A stretch of DNA of 64,000 nucleotides from Actinopolymorpha pittospori (GTDB taxonomy: Bacteria; Actinomycetota; Actinomycetes; Propionibacteriales; Actinopolymorphaceae). Positions 18,866-27,310 of the stretch are shown piece after piece (the stretch's first letter is position 1; the number at the start of each line of letters is the position of its first letter). Both the position numbers and the translations under genes were made by a program. The notes below the pieces were generated by a model. It ran no database searches and was not told the origin of the DNA. It was given only the letters and a program-made list of their open reading frames with translations. The stretch spans positions 5,766,001-5,830,000 of the forward strand of contig NZ_JADBEM010000001.1 of the NCBI RefSeq assembly GCF_014873875.1. The letters run 5' to 3'.

Positions 18866-19795
18866 ATGAGCGAGGCTACGACGGAGTTCCGCAGCGGGTT
18901 CGCCTGCCTGGTGGGTCGCCCCAATACCGGCAAGTCGACCCTGACCAACGCCCTGGTCGGGCGGAAGGTCGCGATCGCGTCGTCCCGTCCCCAGACCACC
19001 CGCCACACCGTCCGGGGGATCGTCACCCGTCCGGACGCCCAGCTGGTCCTCGTCGACACCCCGGGACTCCACAAACCGCGCACCCTGCTCGGCGAGCGGT
19101 TGAACGCGCTGGTTCTGAGCACGCTCAGCGAGGTCGACGCCGTGGGTGTGTGCCTGCCGGCGAACGAACGGGTGGGACCTGGTGACCGGTTCCTCGTGAA
19201 CGAGATCGCGAAGGTACGCCGGCGGCCGACCGTCGCGATCGTCACCAAGGCCGACCTGGTCGACCGGGCGCGGATGACCGAGCACCTGATCGCCGTCCAG
19301 GAGATGACGAAGGAGACCGGCGTCGAGTGGGACGACATCGTCCCGGTCTCCGCGGTCGACGGCACCCAGATCGACCTGCTGTCCAACCTGCTGGTGGAGA
19401 AACTTCCGCCGGGCCCGGCGCTGTATCCCGAGGGAGAGCTGACCGACGAGCCGGAGGAGGTACTCGTCGCGGAACTCATCCGGGAGGCCGTCCTCGAAGG
19501 AGTCCGGGACGAGCTTCCCCACTCGGTCGCGGTCCTCGTCGAGGAGATGAAGCTGCGCGAGGACCGACCTAAGGACCGGCCCCTGCTCGACGTCTACGCC
19601 CACCTCTACGTCGAGCGCCCGAGCCAGAAGGCGATCGTCATCGGCGCGAAGGGGCGACGTCTCGTCGAGGTCGGCACGACCGCCCGCAAGCAGATCGAGA
19701 CCCTCCTGGGTACGCCGATCTACCTCGACCTGCGGGTCAAGGTCGCCAAGGACTGGCAGCGCGACCCCAAGCAGCTTCGCCGGCTCGGCTTCTAG
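18866..19795 (+). CDS. era: GTPase Era
   Basis: Ribosome-assembly GTPase that binds the 3' end of 16S rRNA, 309 residues. G1 is GRPNTGKST, the G2 region SSRPQTTRHTVRG, G3 DTPGLH and G4 TKAD, followed by the C-terminal KH domain (GAKGRRLVEVGTTARKQIE; LGTPIYLDLRVKVAKDWQ). G1 has Thr where many Era proteins have Val. Grouped with ybeY and phoH, it forms a 16S rRNA maturation neighbourhood. Confidence 0.97.
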   Translation: MSEATTEFRSGFACLVGRPNTGKSTLTNALVGRKVAIASSRPQTTRHTVRGIVTRPDAQLVLVDTPGLHKPRTLLGERLNALVLSTLSEVDAVGVCLPANERVGPGDRFLVNEIAKVRRRPTVAIVTKADLVDRARMTEHLIAVQEMTKETGVEWDDIVPVSAVDGTQIDLLSNLLVEKLPPGPALYPEGELTDEPEEVLVAELIREAVLEGVRDELPHSVAVLVEEMKLREDRPKDRPLLDVYAHLYVERPSQKAIVIGAKGRRLVEVGTTARKQIETLLGTPIYLDLRVKVAKDWQRDPKQLRRLGF

Positions 19796-19804
19796 GGTCC
19801 GTCT

Positions 19805-19875
19805 CCCCGCATCCACGCCGGCGGCGCGGGTGCGCCGCTCCCGACGGTGCGGCGCCCCGCATCCACGCTGGCGGC
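19805..19875. repeat. 21-bp direct repeat with internal hairpin between convergent genes
   Basis: CCCCGCATCCACGC(C/T)GGCGGC occurs at 19805-19825 and 19855-19875 with one mismatch. Between the copies, GCGGCGC (19821-19827) and GCGCCGC (19832-19838) form a perfect 7-bp stem with a GGGT loop that can terminate era and the GNAT gene. Confidence 0.6.
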
Positions 19876-19887
19876 CAAGGACACGAC

Positions 19888-20883
19888 CTAGACGTCGCGC
19901 TGCCAGCCGAAGTGGCGCGACACGATCTGGTAGCCGAGCGCCTCGTTGATCGAGATCATGTGCGCGTTGGACTCGGCGTTCCAGGTGTCGACCCAGCGCA
20001 CCGCCGGCTCGGCCTGCGCGATCCAGGCCATCATCTCCGCCTTCAGCAGCAGCCCGAGCCGGTGGCCGCGGTGTGCGCCCAGGACCGCCGTGTCGAGCTG
20101 GTAAGCAAAGTCGGGCTGCTCCGGGGACGCCCCGACGATCGTGTGCCCGGCCAACTCGCCGTCGGACTCGCGTCGTGCGACCAGCCGGTACAGCGTGGAG
20201 CCCGACTCCCGGAACGCGTGCTCGAAGGCGCGGATCCGCTCGGCGGTGAACACCTCGTCCTCGACGTCGAGGTCGTCGGTGGGCGCGTCGTTGATCGCGG
20301 CCGTCATCGCGGCGATCTGCTCGACGTATTCCTCGGGTACGGCGTCGACGAAGCGCAGCAGCGAATAGTCGGTGGACGCCTTGCGGGCCTGCTCGAGGAG
20401 TTGGCCGACGTGTGCGTGGTCGACGGCCGTGAGGTCCTGGCGACGCTGAACCTCGATGCTCGCCCGGGTGAAGCCCATCGCCTTGGCGAAGGCGCTCGGT
20501 CCGGGCGCCTCGACGGTGCCGGTGACGATGAGGCGGCGACCGCTCGCGCGCACGCGCGCGAGGCCCTCCTCGAACAGTGCCCGCCCGATGCCCTGCCGGC
20601 GATGTTCGGGGTGGACCGTGATGCCGAGGTCCGTCAGGTGCAGGTTGTCGCGCTCGGAGGTGCCGAGTGAGAGCCGTCCGATCACCTCGCCTGATCGGTC
20701 GGGGTGATACAGCAGCCACACCGTGGAGGGCTCTCCGTCCCAGCCGTACCGCAGGTGACCGACGAAGGAGCGCCGGTGGCTGGGCGGGTTGTAGGGCGTG
20801 TCGGCGGCACGGGCCGCCTCCCCGAGTGCCATGGCCGCGGTGACCGCGGCGTCGTCGTCGGGGTCGAGGCGCTGGAGGTTCAT
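19888..20883 (-). CDS. Tandem GNAT-domain N-acetyltransferase
   Basis: Protein of 331 residues with two GNAT modules. The first has the acetyl-CoA loop as HPEHRRQGIGRALFEEGL and the second as AVLGAHRGHRLGLLLKAEM, followed by WVDTWNAESNAHMISINEALGYQ, a typical second-module ending. The acceptor substrate is unknown. ATG 20881-20883 (MNLQRLDPDDD) is chosen; the frame runs open to 21057 but that part looks noncoding. Confidence 0.85.
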   Translation of the reverse strand: MNLQRLDPDDDAAVTAAMALGEAARAADTPYNPPSHRRSFVGHLRYGWDGEPSTVWLLYHPDRSGEVIGRLSLGTSERDNLHLTDLGITVHPEHRRQGIGRALFEEGLARVRASGRRLIVTGTVEAPGPSAFAKAMGFTRASIEVQRRQDLTAVDHAHVGQLLEQARKASTDYSLLRFVDAVPEEYVEQIAAMTAAINDAPTDDLDVEDEVFTAERIRAFEHAFRESGSTLYRLVARRESDGELAGHTIVGASPEQPDFAYQLDTAVLGAHRGHRLGLLLKAEMMAWIAQAEPAVRWVDTWNAESNAHMISINEALGYQIVSRHFGWQRDV

Positions 20884-21051
20884 GCCCGTCAGGGTGACGG
20901 CTGCAGGTCCACACGGCAACGGGATTTCGCTCCCGGCGTGCCGGGCACATGCCGGGCAGATCGGGCGGAACCGGGCGGCGCCGCGTAGCCACCTCGACGC
21001 CTGTCGACGCGGGGGAACCGTGGCGGAGTTCCCGACTTTCGACGGGGGCGC

Positions 21052-21082
21052 TTGCACACGTTCGGGCGGACCTGGTTAAGCT
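21052..21082 (+). promoter_or_regulatory. Candidate leuA promoter
   Basis: TTGCAC at 21052-21057 and TTAAGC/TAAGCT at 21076-21082 are spaced by 18-19 bases. The predicted transcription start falls at about 21089-21092, at the start codon of the leader peptide, so that peptide would be leaderless. Confidence 0.45.
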
Positions 21083-21087
21083 GAGCG

Positions 21088-21178
21088 ACCTATGCGGTAC
21101 GTAGGTCTCCTCCTTCGCTGCCGCGGCGGGGCCCTCTAGGCCGGGCTCCTCGCCGCGGGGGTGCTCGATGTCCCGGCC
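21088..21178 (+). promoter_or_regulatory. Attenuator-like RNA with alternative hairpins before leuA
   Basis: Three inverted repeats interlock. GACCTA (21088-21093) pairs with TAGGTC (21102-21107) across the leader start codon. CCGCGGCG (21121-21128) pairs perfectly with CGCCGCGG (21151-21158). GGCCGGG (21139-21145) pairs with CCCGGCC (21172-21178). The last two are crossed, so they are either mutually exclusive or form a pseudoknot. Ribosome position on the Leu codons could decide between them. No U-tract is seen, so control might also act on translation of leuA. Confidence 0.5.
21092..21139 (+). CDS. leuL: Leucine-rich leader peptide of leuA
   Basis: Fifteen-codon frame ATG 21092 to TAG 21137-21139 encoding MRYVGLLLRCRGGAL. 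Leucine codons are CTC CTC CTT in a row at 21107-21115 and CTC again just before the stop. Four Leu in fifteen residues, placed before the leucine biosynthesis gene leuA and followed by alternative hairpins, is the pattern of transcription attenuation. There is no ribosome-binding site; the start codon lies at the predicted transcription start. Confidence 0.62.
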   Translation: MRYVGLLLRCRGGAL

Positions 21179-21225
21179 ACGCCGACTGCCATCGAACGCG
21201 CCAGCGAAGACCGAGGACCATTCTG

Positions 21226-22929
21226 ATGCCAAATCACCAACGGCCAAGCCGCATGCCCTTCCACCGCTACAGCGCCTTCCCGCCGGTGGACCTGCCCGAC
21301 CGCACCTGGCCCAACGCCCGCATCACCGAGGCGCCGCGGTGGCTCTCGACCGATCTGCGTGACGGAAACCAGGCCCTGATCGATCCGATGAGCCCGGCCC
21401 GCAAGCGGCGCATGTTCGATCTGCTGGTCAGGATGGGCTACAAGGAGATCGAGGTCGGTTTCCCGTCGGCCAGCCAGACCGACTTCGACTTCGTACGCGC
21501 GATCATCGAGGAAGACCTCGTTCCCGACGACGTGACGATCTCCGTGCTGACCCAGGCGCGTCAGGAACTGATCGAGCGTACGGCCGAGTCGCTGGTCGGC
21601 GCGAAGCGCGCGACCATCCACCTCTACAACGCGACTGCCCCGCTGTTTCGTCGCGTCGTCTTCGGCGTCGACCGCGAGGAGTGCAAGGCGATCGGTGTCC
21701 AGGGCACCGAGTGGGTGATGAAGTACTCCGACCAGCTGCTCGGCGACACCGAGTTCGGCTACGAGTACAGCCCCGAGATCTTCGTCGACACCGAGCTGGA
21801 CTTCGCGCTGGAGGTCTCCGAGGCGGTGATGGACGTCTGGCAGCCCGGACCGGGTCGCGAGATCATCCTGAACTTCCCCTGCACGATCGAGCGCTCCACG
21901 CCGAACGTCTACGCCGACCAGATCGAGTGGATGAGCCGAAACCTGTCCCGGCGTGAGCACGTGTGCCTTTCGGTGCACACGCACAACGACCGCGGCACCG
22001 CGGTCGCCGACGCCGAGCTCGCCGTCATGGCGGGTGCCGACCGGATCGAGGGCTGCCTGTTCGGCAACGGCGAGCGCACCGGCAACGTCTGCCTCGTCAC
22101 GCTGGGGATGAACCTGTTCTCCCAGGGAATCGACCCGCAGATCGACTTCTCCGACATCGACGAGATCCGCCGCACCGTGGAGTACTGCAACCAGCTGCCG
22201 GTGCACCCACGCCACCCCTACGCCGGTGACCTGGTCTACACCGCGTTCTCCGGCTCGCACCAGGACGCGATCAAGAAGGGCCTGGAGGCGCTGGAGACCG
22301 AGGCGACGAAGGCTGGCGTGCCGGTCGACGAGTTCCCGTGGGAGGCTCCGTACCTCACCATCGACCCCAAGGACGTCGGCCGCTCCTACGAAGCCGTGAT
22401 CCGGGTCAACTCTCAGTCCGGCAAGGGCGGCGTCGCCTACGTCCTGAAGGCCGAACACCACCTGGACCTCCCGCGCCGGCTGCAGATCGAGTTCAGCCGG
22501 CTGGTGCAGCACCTCACCGACGAAGAGGGTGGTGAGGTGCCCGCCGCGCAGATCTGGGAGCTGTTCGAGGAGGAGTACCTCCGGGCGCGGGGCCGCCTGG
22601 CGTTGCAGTCCGTGCACACCTCCTCGGCGGAGGACGGGCCCGACGAGGTCACCGTCGGAGTCGTGCTGGACGGTGAACGCCGCACCCTGTCCGGCAAGGG
22701 CAACGGGCCGATCGCCGCGTTCGTCGACGCGATTCGCGAGGTGGATGTCGACGTTCGTGTCCTCGACTACGCCGAGCACGCGCTCAGTGCGGGAGGCGAC
22801 GCCACCGCCGCCGCCTACGTCGAGTGCGAGATCGGTGACAAGGTCCACTGGGGCGTCGGGATCGACGCCAACATCGTGAGCGCGTCGCTCAAGGCGGTGA
22901 TCTCCGCCGTCAACCGCTCCGCACGCTGA
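21226..22929 (+). CDS. leuA: 2-isopropylmalate synthase
   Basis: First committed enzyme of leucine synthesis; it condenses acetyl-CoA with 2-ketoisovalerate. It has 567 residues. The TIM-barrel catalytic domain opens with STDLRDGNQALIDPMSPARK and contains the metal-binding HTHNDRG and GNGERTGNV. The C-terminal regulatory LeuA dimer domain, which binds leucine in the family, ends with KVHWGVGIDANIVSASLKAV. The length and the YSAFPPVDLPDRTWP opening mark the actinobacterial class-2 form. GAGGA lies about 8 bases before ATG 21226. Expression is probably attenuated by leucine through the upstream leader. Confidence 0.96.
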   Translation: MPNHQRPSRMPFHRYSAFPPVDLPDRTWPNARITEAPRWLSTDLRDGNQALIDPMSPARKRRMFDLLVRMGYKEIEVGFPSASQTDFDFVRAIIEEDLVPDDVTISVLTQARQELIERTAESLVGAKRATIHLYNATAPLFRRVVFGVDREECKAIGVQGTEWVMKYSDQLLGDTEFGYEYSPEIFVDTELDFALEVSEAVMDVWQPGPGREIILNFPCTIERSTPNVYADQIEWMSRNLSRREHVCLSVHTHNDRGTAVADAELAVMAGADRIEGCLFGNGERTGNVCLVTLGMNLFSQGIDPQIDFSDIDEIRRTVEYCNQLPVHPRHPYAGDLVYTAFSGSHQDAIKKGLEALETEATKAGVPVDEFPWEAPYLTIDPKDVGRSYEAVIRVNSQSGKGGVAYVLKAEHHLDLPRRLQIEFSRLVQHLTDEEGGEVPAAQIWELFEEEYLRARGRLALQSVHTSSAEDGPDEVTVGVVLDGERRTLSGKGNGPIAAFVDAIREVDVDVRVLDYAEHALSAGGDATAAAYVECEIGDKVHWGVGIDANIVSASLKAVISAVNRSAR

Positions 22930-22937
22930 CGGAGCGG

Positions 22938-22972
22938 GCGGCTCCGGCACCCTGGACGGATGCCGGAGCCGC
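22938..22972. terminator. 12-bp hairpin terminator after leuA
   Basis: GCGGCTCCGGCA (22938-22949) and TGCCGGAGCCGC (22961-22972) form a perfect stem with an 11-base loop, 9 bases after leuA. It lies between convergent genes and can act for both. Confidence 0.75.
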
Positions 22973-23047
22973 ACCGCGCGGGTCGACCGCGGACGCTCGG
23001 AAGCCGGCCGGAGCGGTCTGTCGCGCCGATCTGTTCCCGGCGACGGG

Positions 23048-24160
23048 TCAGCCAGGCGGGGAGACGCTCGTCCAGCCGGCGAGCGCGTCGGCGACCGGAC
23101 CGGTCGCCTGGGCACGCGCCTGTGTGTACGCCTGCTCGAGGATGTCCGCCAGGTGTACCCGCCCGCCGGCCTTGGCCGAGGCGATCGCCGCATGCACCAT
23201 CGCCAGGCTCATGACGTTGTCGCGGGCCGTGCCCATCGGCGTCGAACCGGTCCGCAGCGCGGCGACGAACTCACGCAACGAGCCAGCGATACCCGGGTGT
23301 GGATCCACCGACGGGTCATCGCTGTTCGGCGCGGCCTCTCGGCCCTCGACGATCTCGAGGGTCGGGGGGCCGTCGCCATCCCAGCGGGCGGTGCCGTGTT
23401 CGCCGCTCGCCCGCCACGAGGCGTTCCACGACGTCTCCTGGCCCGGGCTGCACCAGCTGCCCGTGTAGACGTAGCGGAGCCCGCCCGACAGCTCGAAGAT
23501 GGCCGTGGTCGCGGCGTCGCCGGCGTACCAGCTCCACGGCGGGTTGTACTCCTCGCAGTAGACCGACACCGGATCGGCGTCGAGCAGGAAACGCGCGCTG
23601 TCGAACGCGTGGATCGCCATGTCGAGGACCAGCGGGTGGTCCATCGCGTCGCGGAAACCACCGAAGTGCGGCGCCTTGAAGAACTCCGCCGTGAGCACGC
23701 CGAGCCGGCCCAGCTGGAGCAGCTGCCGCCGGTAGGCGAACAGGTGTCCGTTGTAGCGCCGGCTCTGGCTCACCATGAAGAGTCGGTCGTAGGCCTGAGC
23801 AGCCGCGGTGAGCTCGAGGGCCTCGGTGAGGGTGGCCGCGAGCGGCTTCTCGCCCAGCACCGGAAGGCCACGGCGGAGCGCCTCCATGGTCACCGGGTGG
23901 TGGGCCTCGGGGATCGTCACGTCGACCACGAAGTCGGGCGCGACGGCGTCCGCGAGTTCCTCCAGTGTCTGCCCGACGGGAACCTCGGAGGCGCCGGCCT
24001 CGTCAAGGGCGGCTTTCGCCGTGGCGACGTTGAGGTCGGCCACACCCACGAGTTCGACCTCGTCGTAGGCACGGATGGTCCGCAGCCAGCCGCGACCCAT
24101 GCCGCCGGCACCGACCAACAGCGCGCGCAAGGGACGGTTGACAGGAGCGCTCTCGGTCAT
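23048..24160 (-). CDS. Gfo/Idh/MocA-family oxidoreductase
   Basis: NAD(P)-dependent dehydrogenase of the glucose-fructose oxidoreductase/inositol dehydrogenase family, 370 residues. The Rossmann motif is LLVGAGGMGRGW near the N-terminus, the family lysine lies in GEKPLA, and the second domain has HPLVLDMAIHAFDSARFLL with the catalytic-region histidine. ATG 24158-24160 overlaps the stop of the ThuA gene as ATGA, so translation is coupled. Partnership with ThuA suggests oxidation of a sugar, disaccharide or cyclitol; the substrate cannot be read from the sequence. Confidence 0.88.
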   Translation of the reverse strand: MTESAPVNRPLRALLVGAGGMGRGWLRTIRAYDEVELVGVADLNVATAKAALDEAGASEVPVGQTLEELADAVAPDFVVDVTIPEAHHPVTMEALRRGLPVLGEKPLAATLTEALELTAAAQAYDRLFMVSQSRRYNGHLFAYRRQLLQLGRLGVLTAEFFKAPHFGGFRDAMDHPLVLDMAIHAFDSARFLLDADPVSVYCEEYNPPWSWYAGDAATTAIFELSGGLRYVYTGSWCSPGQETSWNASWRASGEHGTARWDGDGPPTLEIVEGREAAPNSDDPSVDPHPGIAGSLREFVAALRTGSTPMGTARDNVMSLAMVHAAIASAKAGGRVHLADILEQAYTQARAQATGPVADALAGWTSVSPPG

Positions 24161-24921
24161 GCCTGCTCCTGCGCGGACTCCTCGTACCAACCGGCGGCGC
24201 TGCGCCGAAGGATCGGCAGGTCGCGTTCGCCGGTGGGTGCGACGTAGCCGACTGCGTTCGCGATCACCCTGCGCACGTCGGGGTGGTGGTAGACGGGGTA
24301 GGCCTGGTCACCGGGGCTGAAGTAGAAGATGCGGCCGTTCCCGCGGTAGAAGGTACAGCCGCTGCGGAACACCTCTCCACCGGTGAAGGAACTCACGAAG
24401 ACGAGCTCGTCGGGGTCGGGGATGTCGAAGACCTCGCCGTACATCTCCTGCTCCGGAATGATGATCGGGCTCGGGACGCCCTGGGCGACCGGGTGGTTCG
24501 GCTTGAGCGTCCACACCAGCTCGCGGTCGTCGGCACCACGCCAGCGCAGCGAGCAGGTGGTCCCGAGCAGCCGGCGGAAGATCTTCGAGAAGTGCCCGGA
24601 GTGCAGGACGACGAGACCCATCCCGCTGAGCACGTGCTGCTGGACGCGGTCGACCACCTCGTCGGAGACCTTCCCGTGGGCGGCGTGGCCCCACCAGGTG
24701 AGCACGTCCGTGTCGGCCAGGACCTCCTCGGTCAGGCCGTGCTCCGGCTCGTCCAGGGTCGCGGTGCGGATGGTGACCTGGCCCTTGAGGTGCTCCTCGA
24801 TCCCCGCCGCGACGGCGCCGTGGATGCCCTCGGGATACCGGGCGCGAACCGCCTCCTCCCGCTGTTCGTGAACGTTCTCGTTCCAGACGGTGACCCTGAT
24901 GGTGCGCGCGGTGTCGCTCAT
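24157..24921 (-). CDS. ThuA-domain protein
   Basis: Protein of 254 residues of the trehalose-utilization ThuA family, which has a class-I glutamine amidotransferase-like fold. Recognisable parts are RVTVWNENVHEQREE, VLTWWGHAAHGKVSDEVVDRV, GLVVLHSGHFSKIFRRLLGTTCSLRW and the C-terminal GRIFYFSPGDQAYPVYHHPDVRRVIANAV. In Rhizobium ThuA/ThuB convert trehalose to its 3-keto form; whether that applies here is inference. Its start overlaps the LacI stop (ATGA 24918-24921) and its stop overlaps the oxidoreductase start, giving a tightly coupled three-gene operon. Confidence 0.88.
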   Translation of the reverse strand: MSDTARTIRVTVWNENVHEQREEAVRARYPEGIHGAVAAGIEEHLKGQVTIRTATLDEPEHGLTEEVLADTDVLTWWGHAAHGKVSDEVVDRVQQHVLSGMGLVVLHSGHFSKIFRRLLGTTCSLRWRGADDRELVWTLKPNHPVAQGVPSPIIIPEQEMYGEVFDIPDPDELVFVSSFTGGEVFRSGCTFYRGNGRIFYFSPGDQAYPVYHHPDVRRVIANAVGYVAPTGERDLPILRRSAAGWYEESAQEQA

Positions 24922-26012
24922 GGAGCTCCTTGCTCGTGTGGGGTGGAGAGGTCCTTCGGGTGTTCGTTCGGTTCCGGTCGAACGTGGCTGAGGACGACGG
25001 GGTCGCCGAGCCGGTGCGGGGCCGCCGTACTTCCGCGCTCGTGCAACACCGGCGCGAGCAGGACGTGCGCGGCGGTGTCACCGGCGATGGCGCCGACGAT
25101 CAGGTCGACGGCGTGCTCGGCCATGGCGGCGACCGGCAGGTCGACGAACGTGAGGGTGGGCGAGATCCGCTGCGCCGTTGCCGCGGAGGTGAGGGTGAGG
25201 ACGGACAGGTCCGTGGGAACGGCGACGCCGTCCATGGCCAGCACCTCCTCAACGGTAGTCAGTGCCTCCTGGTCGTGAACGATCAGTGCGGTGATGCGCG
25301 GCTCGGCGGCCAACAGGCGGCGTACGGCGTCGGCCAGGCGCGGTCGGACGGCCGGCGACCGCTCGGTGACGAGGGAGAGCGCGAGCCGATCGGCCGCGAG
25401 GCGAACCCCGCCGAGCGTGCGCACCGCGTAGCCGAGGCGGCGTTCGAGGGCGCCGTGGTTCGGCCCGAGCAGGCCGATCCTGCGGTGCCCGAGTCCGGCC
25501 AGGTGCTCGACGCACAGCACGCCGGCGCCGGCGAAGTCCAGATCGACCCAGGGCAGCCCGCGTGGATCGTCTGGCTGACCGAGCAGAGCCGCGGGGATGC
25601 CGAGCTCCCGGATCGTGGCGACCCGGGCGTCGTCGACGGAGACCTCCATCGTGAGTACGCCGTCGGCGAGTGCGCTGTGGGCCACCCGGCGAAGTCCCTC
25701 GTCTCCCTCGTCCGCGGTCATGAGGAGGACGTCGTAGCCACGGGCGCGGGCGGCGCTGGTGATCGCGGTCACGAACGCCATGCCGACCGAGACCGAGAAA
25801 TAGTCCGCCGCCGGCATGAAGAGCGCGAGGATCTGGGACCGGCGGCTGGCCAGCGCCTGGGCGCCGGCATGGGGCCGGTAGCCGAGCGCGTGAATGGCCT
25901 GTTGCACGCGTTCCCTTGTCTCGGCGGAGATCCGGCGTTTCCCGCTGAGCGCGTAGGACACCGTGCTGACCGAAACGCCGGCGTGCCGCGCGACGTCCTT
26001 GATTGTCGGCAT
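24918..26012 (-). CDS. LacI-family transcriptional regulator, first gene of operon
   Basis: Protein of 364 residues. The N-terminal helix-turn-helix and hinge read TIKDVARHAGVSVSTVSYAL followed by SGKRRISAETRERVQQAIHALGY; a periplasmic-binding-protein-like effector domain follows (DYFSVSVGMAFVTAITSAARARGYDV). ATG 26010-26012 is chosen because HTH domains begin there; the open frame to 26117 adds 35 unrelated residues. It is the first gene of the LacI-ThuA-oxidoreductase operon and probably regulates it. The C-terminus is about 30 residues longer than usual. Confidence 0.9.
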   Translation of the reverse strand: MPTIKDVARHAGVSVSTVSYALSGKRRISAETRERVQQAIHALGYRPHAGAQALASRRSQILALFMPAADYFSVSVGMAFVTAITSAARARGYDVLLMTADEGDEGLRRVAHSALADGVLTMEVSVDDARVATIRELGIPAALLGQPDDPRGLPWVDLDFAGAGVLCVEHLAGLGHRRIGLLGPNHGALERRLGYAVRTLGGVRLAADRLALSLVTERSPAVRPRLADAVRRLLAAEPRITALIVHDQEALTTVEEVLAMDGVAVPTDLSVLTLTSAATAQRISPTLTFVDLPVAAMAEHAVDLIVGAIAGDTAAHVLLAPVLHERGSTAAPHRLGDPVVLSHVRPEPNEHPKDLSTPHEQGAP

Positions 26013-26075
26013 GGGACCTCCCCGTTCCTCCTCGGCCGCTGGGCCGGAAGTCCAGAAACGTTCACCGTCAACGGG

Positions 26076-26091
26076 ATTGAAGCGATTCGAC
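26076..26091. promoter_or_regulatory. Candidate LacI operator 1
   Basis: ATTGAAGCGATTCGAC, 64 bases before the LacI gene of the ThuA operon, matches the two related motifs at 27203-27218 and 27359-27374 at 2-GA/AA and ATTCGAC-like positions (common pattern RTYGAA-N4-WTCGAC). On the minus strand a TATTAC at about 26095-26100 could be the -10 box, just upstream of the motif. Confidence 0.45.
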
Positions 26092-26190
26092 AGAAAGTAA
26101 TAAGAAATGTCGAGCAATGTCCATGGCGCCGAGAAGGCCCGGCCGGAGGTGGTCAGAAGAGAGCGCGGAAATTCGGCGAACCAAATCCGG

Positions 26191-27177
26191 TCACGTTGAT
26201 CGATTCCGGCCGCGGGTCGGCTGGACGCGGATCAGGCCACCATGCGGCCCGGGCTCCTCGTCGATCGCGGCGATCGCGAGGTCGACAACGGTCCGGGTCA
26301 TCTCCGCGACCGGAAGCTCCCACCTGGTCAACGCGCGCTCGTCCTCGGCGCCGGAGGTGCTGGCGACGGCCGCGACGGGCAGCTCGGTCGGTACCCGCGC
26401 ACCCTCCTCCCGCAGGATCCCGACCAGCCCCGGCACGTCGTGGACCGTGACGAACGCCGTGGGCGGCTCCGGAGCGGCGAGCAACCGGTGCACCCGCCGG
26501 GCCAGCGTCAGGCGCACGGGCGAGGAGCGGATCACCGCGAGCTTCACCCCCGTGGACCGGGCACCCGTGCGGGCTCCGGCCAACCCGCGCTCGGCGTAGC
26601 TCAGGCCGGCCCGAAACTCCGCGTCGGTGGACCCGACGAACCCGATCCGCCGGTGTCCCGCGGCGGCGAGGTCGCGGACCGCCTCGGCGGCGGCGCCGCC
26701 GAAGTCGAAGTCGCACCAGGGGAGACCGGCGGGGTCGTCGGGTCTTCCGAGCAGCGCCACGGGGAAGCCGAGTTCGCGTACGACCGGGATCCGGGGATCG
26801 GCCGTCAGCACCGACATCAGGATCGCGCCGTCGGCCAACCGGCTGCGGGCCACCCGCCGGACGTCGGCGACCGTCTCCTCGCCGGTCAGCAGCAGCAGGT
26901 CGTAGTCGTGGGCGCGGGCGGCCGTACTCAGGTCGTGCACGAAACGCCAGCGCAGCGGGAGATAGGGGCCGTCCTCTGGCACCGAGACGGCCAGCACCCG
27001 GGTGCGAGCGCCTCGAAGCGCGCGGGCTCCGGCGTGTGGCTGGTAGTCGAGTTCGCGAATCGCGCGCTCGACCGCCTGCCGCGTGGTGGAGGAGATGCTG
27101 CGACGGTTGGTCAGGACGTAGGACACCGTGCTCGGCGCCACGCCGGCACGCCGGGCGACATCGGCGATCGTGGCCAC
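26191..27177 (-). CDS. LacI-family transcriptional regulator, single gene
   Basis: Protein of 328 residues. The helix-turn-helix reads TIADVARRAGVAPSTVSYVL and is followed by TNRRSISSTTRQAVERAIREL and YQPHAGARALRG; the second half is the sugar-binding-type effector domain. It is a paralogue-like neighbour of the other LacI protein (both share TVSY-L, YxPHAGAxAL and LLGxPDDPxGLPWxDxDF). It is transcribed away from the solute-binding protein gene. It ends 178 bases before the start of the other LacI gene. Its promoter carries an operator-like inverted repeat over the transcription start. Confidence 0.9.
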   Translation of the reverse strand: MATIADVARRAGVAPSTVSYVLTNRRSISSTTRQAVERAIRELDYQPHAGARALRGARTRVLAVSVPEDGPYLPLRWRFVHDLSTAARAHDYDLLLLTGEETVADVRRVARSRLADGAILMSVLTADPRIPVVRELGFPVALLGRPDDPAGLPWCDFDFGGAAAEAVRDLAAAGHRRIGFVGSTDAEFRAGLSYAERGLAGARTGARSTGVKLAVIRSSPVRLTLARRVHRLLAAPEPPTAFVTVHDVPGLVGILREEGARVPTELPVAAVASTSGAEDERALTRWELPVAEMTRTVVDLAIAAIDEEPGPHGGLIRVQPTRGRNRST

Positions 27178-27202
27178 GAGCGTCTCCTCGAGTCTTTGAG
27201 TT

Positions 27203-27256
27203 GTCGAACTATTTCGACGCGATGGGACGCTAGAAGTACCGCGATACGGGTGTCAA
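27203..27256 (-). promoter_or_regulatory. Promoter of the second LacI gene with operator 2
   Basis: On the minus strand TTGACA (27251-27256), an 18-base spacer and TAGCGT (27227-27232) form a good sigma-70 promoter. GTCGAA (27203-27208) and TTCGAC (27213-27218) form a perfect 6-4-6 inverted repeat just downstream of the -10 box, over the expected transcription start and 26 bases before the gene: a typical repressor site. Confidence 0.62.
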
Positions 27257-27310
27257 GAAAGCCTCTCGAGACCGGTCATGGACAGCGGTTGGCTAACCTG
27301 GCTTCGCGTC

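Noticed and set aside
21136..23193. A 685-codon open frame on the minus strand opposite leuA
   Set aside because: It mirrors leuA, has no family features and consists of codon-bias shadow sequence; leuA itself is certain.
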